Counted from the stretch's first letter, positions 7,663-15,654 are shown. The stretch: DNA of 29,810 nucleotides from Chamaesiphon sp031376885 (GCA_031376885.1 JANMEL010000288.1:1-29810), one strand, 5' to 3'. The notes: generated by a model not told the origin, from the sequence alone. Translations and numbers: made by a program.

Positions 7663-8982
7663 ATGAGTCAGTTTTCTCGCCGAAAGTTTATGTTGACTGC
7701 CGGAGTCACGGCGGCAAGTAGTGTACTGCTCAATGCCTGCAAACAAGAAGGGCAACCTGCGGCACCAGAAGGTAGCACTCCGCAGACGAGTATGGCAGCA
7801 GGAGATACCCCAGAAGTCACAACTGCTAAATTGGGATTTATTGCACTTACCGATTCTGCACCTTTGATTATTGCTAAAGAGAAGGGTTTGTTTGCTAAGT
7901 ATGGGATGAAGGATGTAGAAGTTTTGAAACAAACTTCTTGGCCTGTTACTCGTGATAACTTGGAGACTGGGGCAGCGGGTGGCGGTATCGATGGGGCGCA
8001 TATTTTATCGCCGATGCCTTATCTAATGGCGATGGGTAAAACCAAAACCAAACAACCATTGCCGATGTATATTTTGGCAAGGTTGAATACGAATGGGCAA
8101 GGAATCTCAGTTGCTAATCTTTATAAAGATGCGAAAATCCAACTCAAGGGAGAAGGATTGAAAGCGGCTTTAGCTAAGGCAAAGGGTGCTGGTAAAGAGA
8201 TAAAAGTAGCAGTTACATTCCCTGGTGGTACTCACGATTTGTGGATGCGCTATTGGTTGGCGGCGAATGGAGTAGATCCGAATAAGGATGTTTCTGTTGT
8301 GCCAATTCCACCACCACAAATGGTGTCGAATATCAAAACTGGCAGTATGGAGGCATACTGTGTGGGCGAACCTTGGAATGCAAGATTAGTTAATCAGAAG
8401 TTGGGTTATACCGCTTTAGTAACTGGGGAACTATGGAAAGATCACCCCGAAAAATCTTTGGCGATGCGGGCAGATTGGGTAGACAAACATCCTAAAGCAA
8501 CTAAGGCGATCTTGATGGCAGTTTTGGAAGCTCAACAGTGGTGTGATAAACCAGAAAATAAGGAGGAAATGTGTAAGATTATTTCTAAACCTAACTGGTT
8601 TGATGTTCCGGTTGCAGATATTTTGGGTAGAATTCAAGGCAAAATTGACTATGGTGATGGACGTACGGAAGAGAACTATCCTAACTCAATGAAATTCTGG
8701 GCAGATAATGCTTCCTATCCATATCAGAGTCACGATTTATGGTTCCTCGCCGAAAATATGCGCTGGGGAAATATCCCAACTGATTTTGTCAAAGCTCAGG
8801 AATTGGTGAAAAAGGTCAATCGTGAAGATCTGTGGAAAGCAGCAGCAACAGCACTAAAAATCGATGCAGCAGAAATTCCAGCCAGTACTTCTCGTGGCGT
8901 AGAAACTTTCTTTGATGGGGTGACATTCGATCCCGAAAAACCAGCGGAGTACCTCAAGTCTCTCAAAATTAAGAAAGCTTAA
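7663..8982 (+). CDS. nrtA: Nitrate/nitrite ABC transporter substrate-binding lipoprotein NrtA
   Basis: Periplasmic binding lipoprotein that captures nitrate (and nitrite) and delivers it to NrtB. The 439-residue product has a twin-arginine-like SRRKFM at 5-10 and the lipobox LLNAC with Cys26. The mature domain starts near AKLGFIALTDSAPLIIAKEKG and includes DLWMRYWLAANG and AYCVGEPWNARLV, typical of the NrtA/CmpA family. Bicarbonate-binding CmpA is the close alternative. The NtcA promoter and the following nrtBCD order favour nitrate. GAGGAG at 7646-7651 supports the start. It is the first gene of the operon; nirA, which usually precedes nrtA in cyanobacteria, is not here. Confidence 0.93.
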   Translation: MSQFSRRKFMLTAGVTAASSVLLNACKQEGQPAAPEGSTPQTSMAAGDTPEVTTAKLGFIALTDSAPLIIAKEKGLFAKYGMKDVEVLKQTSWPVTRDNLETGAAGGGIDGAHILSPMPYLMAMGKTKTKQPLPMYILARLNTNGQGISVANLYKDAKIQLKGEGLKAALAKAKGAGKEIKVAVTFPGGTHDLWMRYWLAANGVDPNKDVSVVPIPPPQMVSNIKTGSMEAYCVGEPWNARLVNQKLGYTALVTGELWKDHPEKSLAMRADWVDKHPKATKAILMAVLEAQQWCDKPENKEEMCKIISKPNWFDVPVADILGRIQGKIDYGDGRTEENYPNSMKFWADNASYPYQSHDLWFLAENMRWGNIPTDFVKAQELVKKVNREDLWKAAATALKIDAAEIPASTSRGVETFFDGVTFDPEKPAEYLKSLKIKKA

Positions 8983-9006
8983 ATTAACTCAATTGGGGAG
9001 ATTTTG

Positions 9007-9037
9007 GATTTTGGATTACTATTCAGAATCCAAAATC
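9007..9037 (+). repeat. Stem-loop between nrtA and nrtB
   Basis: GATTTTGGATT (9007-9017) and AATCCAAAATC (9027-9037) form a perfect 11-bp stem with a 9-base loop, 24 bases after the nrtA stop. There is no T-run, so it looks like an mRNA-stabilising or attenuating hairpin and not a full terminator. The same GATTTTGGATT string recurs at 12030-12050 after nrtC and near 21808-21820 after pebB. Confidence 0.7.
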
Positions 9038-9155
9038 TAACCGAACCCCGACTCGGCTGACTCAGATTCTGAACTAAAAAATATGAACTAATTTTAGCAT
9101 TATCACTGTGAGGTGATGCGATCGCAAAATTAATTAATCCAAATTAAAGATAATT

Positions 9156-9995
9156 ATGACAACGACTAGTCAATCGATCGGCAAAAAACGCCGAGTCAAG
9201 CAAAATAATAGTTGGTTTGCCAAGCAAGTCAGAGCAGTTACGCCGCCGATTGTGGCATTATTTATTACTTTAACGATTTGGCAATTGCTCTGTATGCCAG
9301 GTTCAGAAGGTTTACCAGGCCCAATTCAGGTCATTCAGGGGGCTTGGGATCCGTTTATTATCAATCCATTTTTTGATAATGGTGGAAACTCCAAAGGGTT
9401 GGCTCTGCAAGTATTTGCTAGTCTTCAACGGGTAGCGATCGGATTTAGTATATCGGCATTTGTTGGCATAACTTTTGGGATCTTAATTGGTACTAACAGA
9501 TTAATTTATCAGTCTCTGGATCCAATGTTCCAGATTTTGAGAACTATCCCACCTTTGGCATGGTTACCGATCGCCCTAGCAGCATTAAAAGATAATGGAT
9601 TAGCCGCAATCTTCGTGATTTTCATTACTGCGGTATGGCCAATATTAATCAATACCACTGTTGGAGTTCAACAGATTCCCCAAGACTATATCAATGTCAG
9701 ACGAGTATTAAAACTGTCCAGTCGAACTTATTTTTTCAAAATTATCATTCCTGCCTCCTTACCCTATATTTTCACAGGGTTACGGATTGGAATCGGTCTA
9801 TCTTGGTTGGCGATCGTCGCGGCGGAAATGCTCCGAAGTGATGTGGGTATCGGCTTCTTTATCTGGGAATCTTACAACAACGCTTACCTCGATCGAATCA
9901 TTCTAGCCCTAGTCTATGTTGGTGTTGTTGGCTTTATTCTCGATCGATCGATCGAATTCATATCAACTTTGATTTTACCCGAAGAACAGAAGTAA
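9156..9995 (+). CDS. nrtB: Nitrate ABC transporter permease NrtB
   Basis: Membrane channel subunit of the nitrate importer, 279 residues, of the SsuC/TauC/NrtB permease family. A basic cytoplasmic N-terminus (GKKRRVKQ) is followed by a first membrane helix near residues 32-47. Further helices are near 90-110, 120-140, 147-163, 200-225 and 245-265. The cytoplasmic EAA-like loop VGVQQIPQDYINVRRVLKLS, which contacts the ATPases, is at about 166-185. It is the only permease in the cluster, so the channel is presumably a homodimer, with NrtC and NrtD as ATPases. The 173-base gap after nrtA holds a stem-loop. No clear Shine-Dalgarno sequence is visible. Confidence 0.94.
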   Translation: MTTTSQSIGKKRRVKQNNSWFAKQVRAVTPPIVALFITLTIWQLLCMPGSEGLPGPIQVIQGAWDPFIINPFFDNGGNSKGLALQVFASLQRVAIGFSISAFVGITFGILIGTNRLIYQSLDPMFQILRTIPPLAWLPIALAALKDNGLAAIFVIFITAVWPILINTTVGVQQIPQDYINVRRVLKLSSRTYFFKIIIPASLPYIFTGLRIGIGLSWLAIVAAEMLRSDVGIGFFIWESYNNAYLDRIILALVYVGVVGFILDRSIEFISTLILPEEQK

Positions 9996-10035
9996 TCACC
10001 ACCAAATTTATCCCCTCCTAGTACCTCCAAATAGT

Positions 10036-12024
10036 ATGTTTTTACAGATCGACCACATCGACAAAGTTTTCCCACTCGCTAATGGGGGTAAATACGTCGC
10101 ACTCAAAAATATTCAATTGGATATCGAGGAGGGCGAATTTGTCTCCCTAGTCGGACACTCTGGCTGTGGAAAATCGACATTATTAAATGCGATCGCTGGA
10201 CTCGATCGACCCACATTAGGCGGCATCATCTTAGAAGGTAAATTAATTACCGATCCAGGCCCCGATCGAATGGTCGTATTTCAAAACTATTCCCTTCTAC
10301 CCTGGTTATCAGTTTACGAAAATATTGCCCTAGCAGTCAATGAAGTTTATAGCAACAAAACTCCAGTCGAACGCAAAGACATCATCCAACATCATATCGA
10401 ATTAGTCGGCTTAACTCCCGCCGCCAAAAAGCGACCGAATGAACTCTCCGGCGGCATGAAACAGCGGGTTGCGATCTCTCGCGCCCTGGCAATCCGCCCC
10501 AAACTCCTGCTCCTAGACGAACCATTCGGTGCCCTAGATGCCCTCACCCGTGGCGGCTTGCAAGAACAATTGATGAAAATCTGTGAAGAAAGCCGCGTCA
10601 CCGCCGTAATGGTCACACACGATGTAGATGAAGCATTACTATTATCCGATCGAATCGTCCTACTCACAAATGGCCCAGAATCCAACATCGGGCAAATCGT
10701 CACCGTCGATATCCCCCGCCCCCGCCGCCGGATGGAAGTAGTCAAACATCCAGACTACTACCCCATGCGGGCTGAAATTATCAACTTCCTCAACGAACAG
10801 AAAAAAGTCAAGCAACGGCAAAAAGCAGCAGCCAAAACCAGCCAAATCCCCATCCCCGCCACCAATACCCTCGAACGCACCACCATCAATATCGGTTTTC
10901 TGCCCCTTTCCGACTCTGCCCCCCTAATTGTTGCCAAAGAAAAAGGATTCTTTGACAAATACGGCATCAAAAAAGTCAACTTGTGCCAGGAAGCTAGCTG
11001 GGACGCGATCGCCGGACAAATCTCTAATGGGGTCATCGATGCCGCTCAAATGCTCTCAGGGATGCCGCTAGCCATGACTATGGGCATGAATGGACAGCCA
11101 TCTACCCCCATGACAGTGCCCCTAGTTATTTCCCGTAATGGTAATGCGATTACCATCAGCAACGACCTCTATCAACATGGGATCCGTACCCTTCAAGATA
11201 TCAAAGTCGCGATCGCCAACAATACCCTCAGTCGAAAACTGACTCTAGGTATCGTTCATTCCTGCTCCATGCAAAACCTGATGCTCCGTTACTGGCTGGC
11301 GGCTGGAGGCATCGATCCCGACGTAGATCTGATCCTCAAAGTCATCTCGCCTCAAAATATGGTCGATCGCCTTAGACTAGGCGAAATAGACGGTTTTTGC
11401 GTCGGCGAACCTTGGAATACCAAAGCGATAATTGAAGGAATCGGCGTTGTCATCGCCACAGATCTAGATATTTGGGAAGGAAACCCCGAAAAAGTCCTCG
11501 GTGTGACAGAAGCTTGGCAACAACGCAACCCAAACACCCACATGGCAATGATCAAAGCCATTCTCGAAGCCTGCGAATACTGCGATAACCCCCGCAATCG
11601 CGAAGAAATAACCAAGCTGCTCGCCAGACAACTGAATGTCTCACCCCAATACCTGCGCCCTGGCTTGGTTGGGCCATTTAATCGCGGTGCCGATCGACCC
11701 CCAGAACATCGCCCTCGCTTCCATCAATTCCACAATGACAACGCCAATTGCCCCAACCGAGTCGAAGGATTATGGATCCTCACCCAACTTGCGCGTTGGG
11801 GCATCACCCCCTTCCCCAAAAACCACGTCGTAATCCTCGATCGAGTCCGTCGTGTCAATACATTCATCCTCGCCTGCGAAGAACTCGGCTATATGAGCCT
11901 CGAACCCGATCGTAAACCATTCCGACTCTTCGACGGACAAATCTTCAACCCCGACGAACCCCTCAAATACATCACCAACCAACCCATCCGCCAGGAATTT
12001 GTCATCAAGAATGTTGAGATTTAG
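10036..12024 (+). CDS. nrtC: Nitrate ABC transporter ATPase with fused NrtA-like domain, NrtC
   Basis: ATP-binding subunit whose C-terminal half is a cytoplasmic NrtA-like regulatory domain. In the family this domain mediates inhibition of uptake by ammonium. The 662-residue protein shows Walker A GHSGCGKST at 40-48, signature LSGGMKQR at 137-144 and Walker B LLLLDEPFGALD from 157. The NrtA-like part begins near residue 279 (TTINIGFLPLSDSAPLIVAKEKG) and contains LMLRYWLAAGGIDPD and GFCVGEPWNTKAI. Length and layout are as expected for NrtC or the bicarbonate homologue CmpC. It begins 40 bases after nrtB. Codon use is C-rich, as in nrtD. Confidence 0.94.
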   Translation: MFLQIDHIDKVFPLANGGKYVALKNIQLDIEEGEFVSLVGHSGCGKSTLLNAIAGLDRPTLGGIILEGKLITDPGPDRMVVFQNYSLLPWLSVYENIALAVNEVYSNKTPVERKDIIQHHIELVGLTPAAKKRPNELSGGMKQRVAISRALAIRPKLLLLDEPFGALDALTRGGLQEQLMKICEESRVTAVMVTHDVDEALLLSDRIVLLTNGPESNIGQIVTVDIPRPRRRMEVVKHPDYYPMRAEIINFLNEQKKVKQRQKAAAKTSQIPIPATNTLERTTINIGFLPLSDSAPLIVAKEKGFFDKYGIKKVNLCQEASWDAIAGQISNGVIDAAQMLSGMPLAMTMGMNGQPSTPMTVPLVISRNGNAITISNDLYQHGIRTLQDIKVAIANNTLSRKLTLGIVHSCSMQNLMLRYWLAAGGIDPDVDLILKVISPQNMVDRLRLGEIDGFCVGEPWNTKAIIEGIGVVIATDLDIWEGNPEKVLGVTEAWQQRNPNTHMAMIKAILEACEYCDNPRNREEITKLLARQLNVSPQYLRPGLVGPFNRGADRPPEHRPRFHQFHNDNANCPNRVEGLWILTQLARWGITPFPKNHVVILDRVRRVNTFILACEELGYMSLEPDRKPFRLFDGQIFNPDEPLKYITNQPIRQEFVIKNVEI

Positions 12025-12100
12025 GGGTTCTGGATTTTGGATTTTGGATTGAAGAAATAATACAGTCCCCCCTCTCCCTCTCCCCCTCTCCCCCTCCCCC

Positions 12101-12892
12101 ATGTCAATACCTTTCCTCAACTTCGATCGAGTCACCAAAGTATACCCCACCGCCGACGGCCCAGCAGTCGTCCTCGACGGCATCGATCTAACCGTCGCCA
12201 AAGGTGAATTTATCTGCCTAATCGGGCATTCCGGCTGTGGTAAATCCACGCTGCTCAATATGGTATCCGGCTTCAATACTCCCACCACTGGCACCGTCAA
12301 GCTCCAAGACAAGGCGATCGTCGAACCAGGCCCCGATCGGATGATGGTGTTCCAAAACTACTGTCTCCTGCCCTGGCTGACTGCCTATGAGAACATCTAC
12401 ATCGCGGTAGATTCAGTCTATCCCAGTCGATCGGGATCCGAGAAACGGGCGATCGTCGGCGAACACTTAGAAATGGTCGGATTAACCGAATCAGCAGATA
12501 AAAAACCTGGACAATTATCAGGTGGGATGAAGCAAAGAGTCGCGATCGCCCGTGCATTATCAATCAAACCCGAAGTATTAATTCTCGACGAACCTTTTGG
12601 CGCATTGGATGCCATCACCAAAGAAGAATTGCAAGATGAATTACTGGCCATTTGGACAGATAATCCGATCACAGTGTTGATGATCACCCACGATATTGAC
12701 GAAGCATTATATCTGGCCGATCGATTGGTGATGATGACTAATGGCCCTGCTGCTAAAATTGGTGAAGTACTAGATATACCATTCTCTCGACCCCGCAATC
12801 GAGAAAAAATTATGGCAAGTAATACCTATGTTGAGCTACGCAACTATGCTCTAGACTTCCTTTTCAATCGTTATGCTCATGTGGATGACTAG
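12101..12892 (+). CDS. nrtD: Nitrate ABC transporter ATPase NrtD
   Basis: Second ATPase of the nitrate importer, pairing with NrtC. The 263-residue product is a single ABC domain: Walker A GHSGCGKST at 42-50, Q-loop MVFQNYCLLPWL, signature LSGGMKQR, Walker B VLILDEPFGALDAI and the switch histidine in MITHDIDEA. It is the last nrt gene; narB (nitrate reductase), which often follows, is absent and a toxin-antitoxin pair comes next on the other strand. The ATG directly follows a 35-base C/T tract (12066-12100) with no Shine-Dalgarno sequence, an unusual translation leader. Confidence 0.94.
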   Translation: MSIPFLNFDRVTKVYPTADGPAVVLDGIDLTVAKGEFICLIGHSGCGKSTLLNMVSGFNTPTTGTVKLQDKAIVEPGPDRMMVFQNYCLLPWLTAYENIYIAVDSVYPSRSGSEKRAIVGEHLEMVGLTESADKKPGQLSGGMKQRVAIARALSIKPEVLILDEPFGALDAITKEELQDELLAIWTDNPITVLMITHDIDEALYLADRLVMMTNGPAAKIGEVLDIPFSRPRNREKIMASNTYVELRNYALDFLFNRYAHVDD

Positions 12893-12953
12893 GATCGATC
12901 TCAAGTATTTCGCGCGGGTGTCACGATCGTCAAATCTGAAGCAATAACTGATA

Positions 12954-13262
12954 TTATTGACTCAACCAAGATTGACTAGAATGACGAACATACAAAATAG
13001 AAACACGTCCATTAGCAACTAAAAATAAAATTCGATATTGCCTGCGTTTCCCCACAAATAGCTGGCGAATATCTTGCTCAAATTCAGCAGCCTCTGGAGC
13101 TTGACTGCCACGATGAGGAAATTGCTCCAGAGATTGAACAGCAGCCATCAGCTCGTCGTACCACTGCTCTGCACGTTCGGCACTGAAATTGTCAGCCATC
13201 CATCGATAAGCAGATTCAATATTATCCAGTGCCTGTGGCAGAATTTCAATACTGTAGTTCAT
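12954..13262 (-). CDS. RelE/ParE family toxin
   Basis: A 102-residue toxin of the RelE/ParE superfamily, whose members cleave mRNA on the ribosome or poison gyrase. Typical elements are an N-terminal strand YSIEILPQALDNIE, two helices, and the C-terminal sheet IRQLFVGKRRQYRILFLVANGRVSILYVRHS with conserved basic and histidine residues. The ATG overlaps the antitoxin stop by four bases (ATGA), showing translational coupling. Whether it acts like RelE or ParE cannot be told from sequence alone. Confidence 0.88.
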   Translation of the reverse strand: MNYSIEILPQALDNIESAYRWMADNFSAERAEQWYDELMAAVQSLEQFPHRGSQAPEAAEFEQDIRQLFVGKRRQYRILFLVANGRVSILYVRHSSQSWLSQ

Positions 13263-13552
13263 ACTTGAGATTGTTGGAGCTTAGTTCTCAGTGCTTCTAA
13301 TGCAGGGATGGCTGCAACAGCTTGACCGTCAGCCAACTGATTCAACCCCTGTTGAATTCCAGCGGTTGTTTCCAAGTACTCAATCCGAGAGATCAACTGT
13401 TGATAGCCTTCAGCACTTTGAACGACTAATTCGGATACTCCATTAATTGTCAGAACTAATGGAGAGTGAGTTGCTTTGAGTCGATCTATAAAGCTGGTAG
13501 TATTGCGCTTGAAGTTAGAAAGAGAATTGATATCTCGGCTGATGTCTAGCAT
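13259..13552 (-). CDS. Phd/YefM family antitoxin
   Basis: A 97-residue antitoxin partner of the RelE/ParE toxin. The N-terminal half (NSLSNFKRNTTSFIDRLKAT, then PLVLTINGVSELVVQS) is the Phd/YefM DNA-binding and dimerisation fold. The C-terminal half (LEALRTKLQQ) should be the toxin-neutralising helix. It is first in a two-gene operon and overlaps the toxin start by four bases. Such antitoxins usually repress their own promoter, expected in 13553-13650; I saw no clear operator palindrome there. Confidence 0.88.
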   Translation of the reverse strand: MLDISRDINSLSNFKRNTTSFIDRLKATHSPLVLTINGVSELVVQSAEGYQQLISRIEYLETTAGIQQGLNQLADGQAVAAIPALEALRTKLQQSQV

Positions 13553-13756
13553 AAAATTAACATCATATATAATGCTTATATCATGCCATGTTTATCCAAT
13601 TAATGTCAAATTTAATCCAAATGATTATGCAAAGTAAGGACATATCGTTAATTATAACAAACAACAGGTAATTCATCGACATCTAGCGACGATCTCACTA
13701 CCACCTACACCAACAGAATGCGAACAGCCTATTTAGTTTGATACTCGATGGAACTT

Positions 13757-14374
13757 TTATCGACTCAATGTAGATGCCCAAATAATAAAGTAAGTAGAAA
13801 CTAAGAATCCGCTAATGATAATATATCGATATTTACCGAATAAAGCTGAATCGCGAATCATGAGGATCGAACTAATTAATAGAGGCACGAAAATTCCTAA
13901 TTCAATTAGGATATTGCGGTAAAATAGATAGTTGGTGAGTTGAATTTTGCCAGCACTGGGTAATAGTCCAAATGATAAGCGGAAAACTTTTAGATATGGG
14001 TAGAGTAAAGCTAGCGGTAAAACTCCAGTCAGCAGATCTAATAGTAGATGAGATAAACCAGCGAGAATCGATTGCCCAGCATGAAGTCTAAAATCTTTCC
14101 CTCGATCGCCTGACAACCATAATGCTAAAATGGTGCAAGCTGGGACAATCGATACCCCGATAAACGAGTGAGTAGTCCGTATCCTATGACCTGCATCTTG
14201 TAAAATTAGATTGGGAATTAGATAGTCGATATCTGGTGCAGAAGCGATGACAACCAGCCACATTAACCAGAGTAGATTGTGCTTGACTAATTGAGGTTGA
14301 CGATTTAATTGAATCTCTGTAGTTGTGAGATATATAGTCAAACTGGCCAAACTGTGACCGATAAATGATGACAT
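13757..14374 (-). CDS. YdjM-like (DUF457) metal-dependent membrane hydrolase
   Basis: A 205-residue integral membrane protein of the family annotated as LexA-binding inner-membrane-associated putative hydrolase (YdjM, DUF457). Conserved elements are the N-terminal SSFIGHSLASL with a histidine, the acidic pair in SAPDIDYLIP near residues 46-55, THSFIG near 68-73 and GLSHLLLDLLTG near 106-117. Together these form the predicted metal site within several membrane helices. The substrate is unknown. It is divergent from the gene at 14418, with only 43 bases between the starts, so the two may share a control region. Confidence 0.8.
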   Translation of the reverse strand: MSSFIGHSLASLTIYLTTTEIQLNRQPQLVKHNLLWLMWLVVIASAPDIDYLIPNLILQDAGHRIRTTHSFIGVSIVPACTILALWLSGDRGKDFRLHAGQSILAGLSHLLLDLLTGVLPLALLYPYLKVFRLSFGLLPSAGKIQLTNYLFYRNILIELGIFVPLLISSILMIRDSALFGKYRYIIISGFLVSTYFIIWASTLSR

Positions 14375-14417
14375 AGGATTTTAAGGTAAAATAGGATAAA
14401 TATCCCGTCACATTTCC

Positions 14418-15149
14418 ATGAAGCTAAATCAATTAATTGCCATCTTGCAGTCAGTCAAGAGCAATGCTGCCAAAGGTAAAACCGAAATTTATCAACTCGC
14501 CCAAAAGAGCGCGTTATTTCAAGGATTGAGTCGAACTTATCAATCTAGAGAAGAAGATGGATTTATCTACCCACCCGAATCACAGAAACTAACCCTCAAG
14601 GCTAACGATCTGATCGAGAGATTCGTTCAGTCTTCATCAGAATTGTTCGATCTAGCCGCTACTCAGGACTATTCTAACACCGAAGCCAAAGCGTCGATCG
14701 TCATCGACGGACAAACCATTATCACCGATGCACCCGTATCTTACCTGCTATTCCTCGAAAAGCAACTGCAAGATATCAAGACATTTATCAGCTCATTACC
14801 AGTATTATCGATCGATAAAGATTGGCAACACGACCCCAATCGAGGCTGTTATGTCACCCTCCCCAAAGAAACAGTCAAAACCAAAAAAATCACCGATTTC
14901 GTAGTCGCCTATGAAGCCACAGAACACCATCCCGCTCAAATCAAAGAAGTATCTAAAGATGTCGTTGAAGGCATCTGGAGTTTATTAGAGTTTTCTGGTG
15001 CATTATCCCAAGACAAGGTAAATACACTACTTCGTCGAGTCGATAAACTCCAAAAAGCCACCATTCAAGCCAGAGAAGAAGCCAACAATCATCAAGTCCA
15101 ACAACGACAAGTTGCCGCAGCTTTATTTGGTTATTTATTCGCAGATTGA
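14418..15149 (+). CDS. Conserved protein of unknown function (DUF7873-like), upstream of tRNA-like RNAs
   Basis: A 243-residue soluble protein. I recognise the family from actinobacteria and their phages as well as cyanobacteria: the N-terminus MKLNQLIAILQSVKS, the block EAKASIVIDGQTIITDAPVSYLLFLEKQL in the middle, the motif DWQHDPNRGCYVT and the C-terminal VDKLQKATIQAREEAN. I believe it is Pfam DUF7873, but the number is from memory. No catalytic motif is obvious and no biochemical function is known to me. My recollection is that relatives occur near SPFH/Band-7 and RtcB RNA-ligase genes, which would be notable because the next locus (15184-15465) encodes two tRNA-like RNAs. No RtcB or Band-7 gene is in this window. 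Confidence 0.7.
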   Translation: MKLNQLIAILQSVKSNAAKGKTEIYQLAQKSALFQGLSRTYQSREEDGFIYPPESQKLTLKANDLIERFVQSSSELFDLAATQDYSNTEAKASIVIDGQTIITDAPVSYLLFLEKQLQDIKTFISSLPVLSIDKDWQHDPNRGCYVTLPKETVKTKKITDFVVAYEATEHHPAQIKEVSKDVVEGIWSLLEFSGALSQDKVNTLLRRVDKLQKATIQAREEANNHQVQQRQVAAALFGYLFAD

Positions 15150-15183
15150 GCTAGAATAGTAGTCGAGCACAAGTTCAATTTTA

Positions 15184-15266
15184 GTGCAAAGAGTGTTCGC
15201 GGGTTCGACTCCTGCCTCCCAGACTATTCACCTGGGAGTAGGCAAGCAAGCTGGTTGGCTATGTAC
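15184..15266 (+). ncRNA. tRNA-like unit 1 with halves in permuted order
   Basis: The 3' half comes first: a T-arm of stem GCGGG (15199-15203), loop TTCGACT and stem CCTGC, then the acceptor strand CTCCCAG (15216-15222). After a 9-base spacer comes the 5' half: acceptor strand CTGGGAG (15232-15238), an exact complement, then TA and a D-arm-like segment ending GGTTGGCT. TGTAC (15262-15266) can pair with GTGCA (15184-15188) as an anticodon-type stem with one G-U pair. The D-arm spacing and the 10-base variable region are irregular, so this unit is less canonical than unit 2. No CCA is encoded. Confidence 0.5.
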
Positions 15267-15393
15267 CAGGTACATATGTCTGACAGCGAGGTAAAGCCGC
15301 TCAGAGCCATCAAGATCGTGATTAAGTTTAGGCTATTGCTCTAACCTCATTTTAAACCCTCGTCGCCTGTATCGACCTTTGTAGAACACCGCT

Positions 15394-15465
15394 CGTGAGA
15401 CACGAGTTCAAATCTCGTCCTCTGCTTATTTTCCCGCAGAGGTAGTTTAGCGGTTAAACATCACG
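15394..15465 (+). ncRNA. tRNA-like unit 2 with halves in permuted order
   Basis: The order is 3' half, spacer, 5' half. The T-arm is ACGAG-TTCAAAT-CTCGT (15402-15418) with a consensus T-loop. The acceptor strand CCTCTGC (15419-15425) is followed by a 10-base spacer and its exact complement GCAGAGG (15436-15442). Then come TA (tRNA positions 8-9), a D-arm GTTT-AGCGGTT-AAAC (15445-15459) with the GG of a D-loop, one base, and TCACG (15461-15465). TCACG pairs with CGTGA (15394-15398), which lies before the T-arm. All spacings match a canonical tRNA read around the circle, except for a 3-base variable loop. Folded, the RNA is a tRNA closed at the acceptor end and open at the anticodon. CTCGTG/CACGAG (15392-15406) is a competing hairpin. 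Confidence 0.6.
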
Positions 15466-15525
15466 GCATCAACTTAATTCTATAATAACTGGAAATCATC
15501 AGACAGGATCGGCGTTATAACTTTG

Positions 15526-15560
15526 AACCCGGCAATCAGGATAGTTGTTGCCGGGTTTTT
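15526..15560 (+). terminator. Rho-independent terminator after the tRNA-like locus
   Basis: AACCCGGCAA (15526-15535) pairs perfectly with TTGCCGGGTT (15548-15557) across a 12-base loop and is followed by a T-run to 15560. It is the clearest intrinsic terminator in the window. It shows that the non-coding region before it is transcribed rightward. Confidence 0.88.
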
Positions 15561-15581
15561 CAATGGTATAGTTAGGGGTCA

Positions 15582-15654
15582 GGGGTCAGTTTGGGAAAGC
15601 TTACCTACTAATGGTTTGTTGGCGTAGCCTCCGCCAGAGCGAAAGCGTCTACAG
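15582..15654. repeat. Dispersed 73-bp repeat, copy A
   Basis: Nearly the same sequence occurs inverted at 23355-23426. Shared blocks include GGGGTCAGTTTGGGAAAGCT, ACCTACTAATGGTTTGTTGG, CGTAGCCTCCGCC and AGCGTCTACAG, and the copies differ mainly at the tip of the hairpin. A second palindrome, AACCGCC-CT-GGCGGTT (15662-15677), follows directly. It is a non-coding dispersed element. Confidence 0.9.

Noticed and set aside
15184..15465. Two-piece (permuted) tmRNA
   Set aside because: There is no tmRNA D-loop consensus, no tag reading frame and no encoded CCA, and the two units have different acceptor stems.
15184..15465. Group I intron interrupting a tRNA
   Set aside because: The 3' half precedes the 5' half, and I see no group I core motifs between the halves.
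15394..15465. Attachment site of an integrated element (tRNA 3' fragment)
   Set aside because: The matching 5' acceptor strand follows at once, no integrase gene is nearby, and no second copy of the 3' end is seen.
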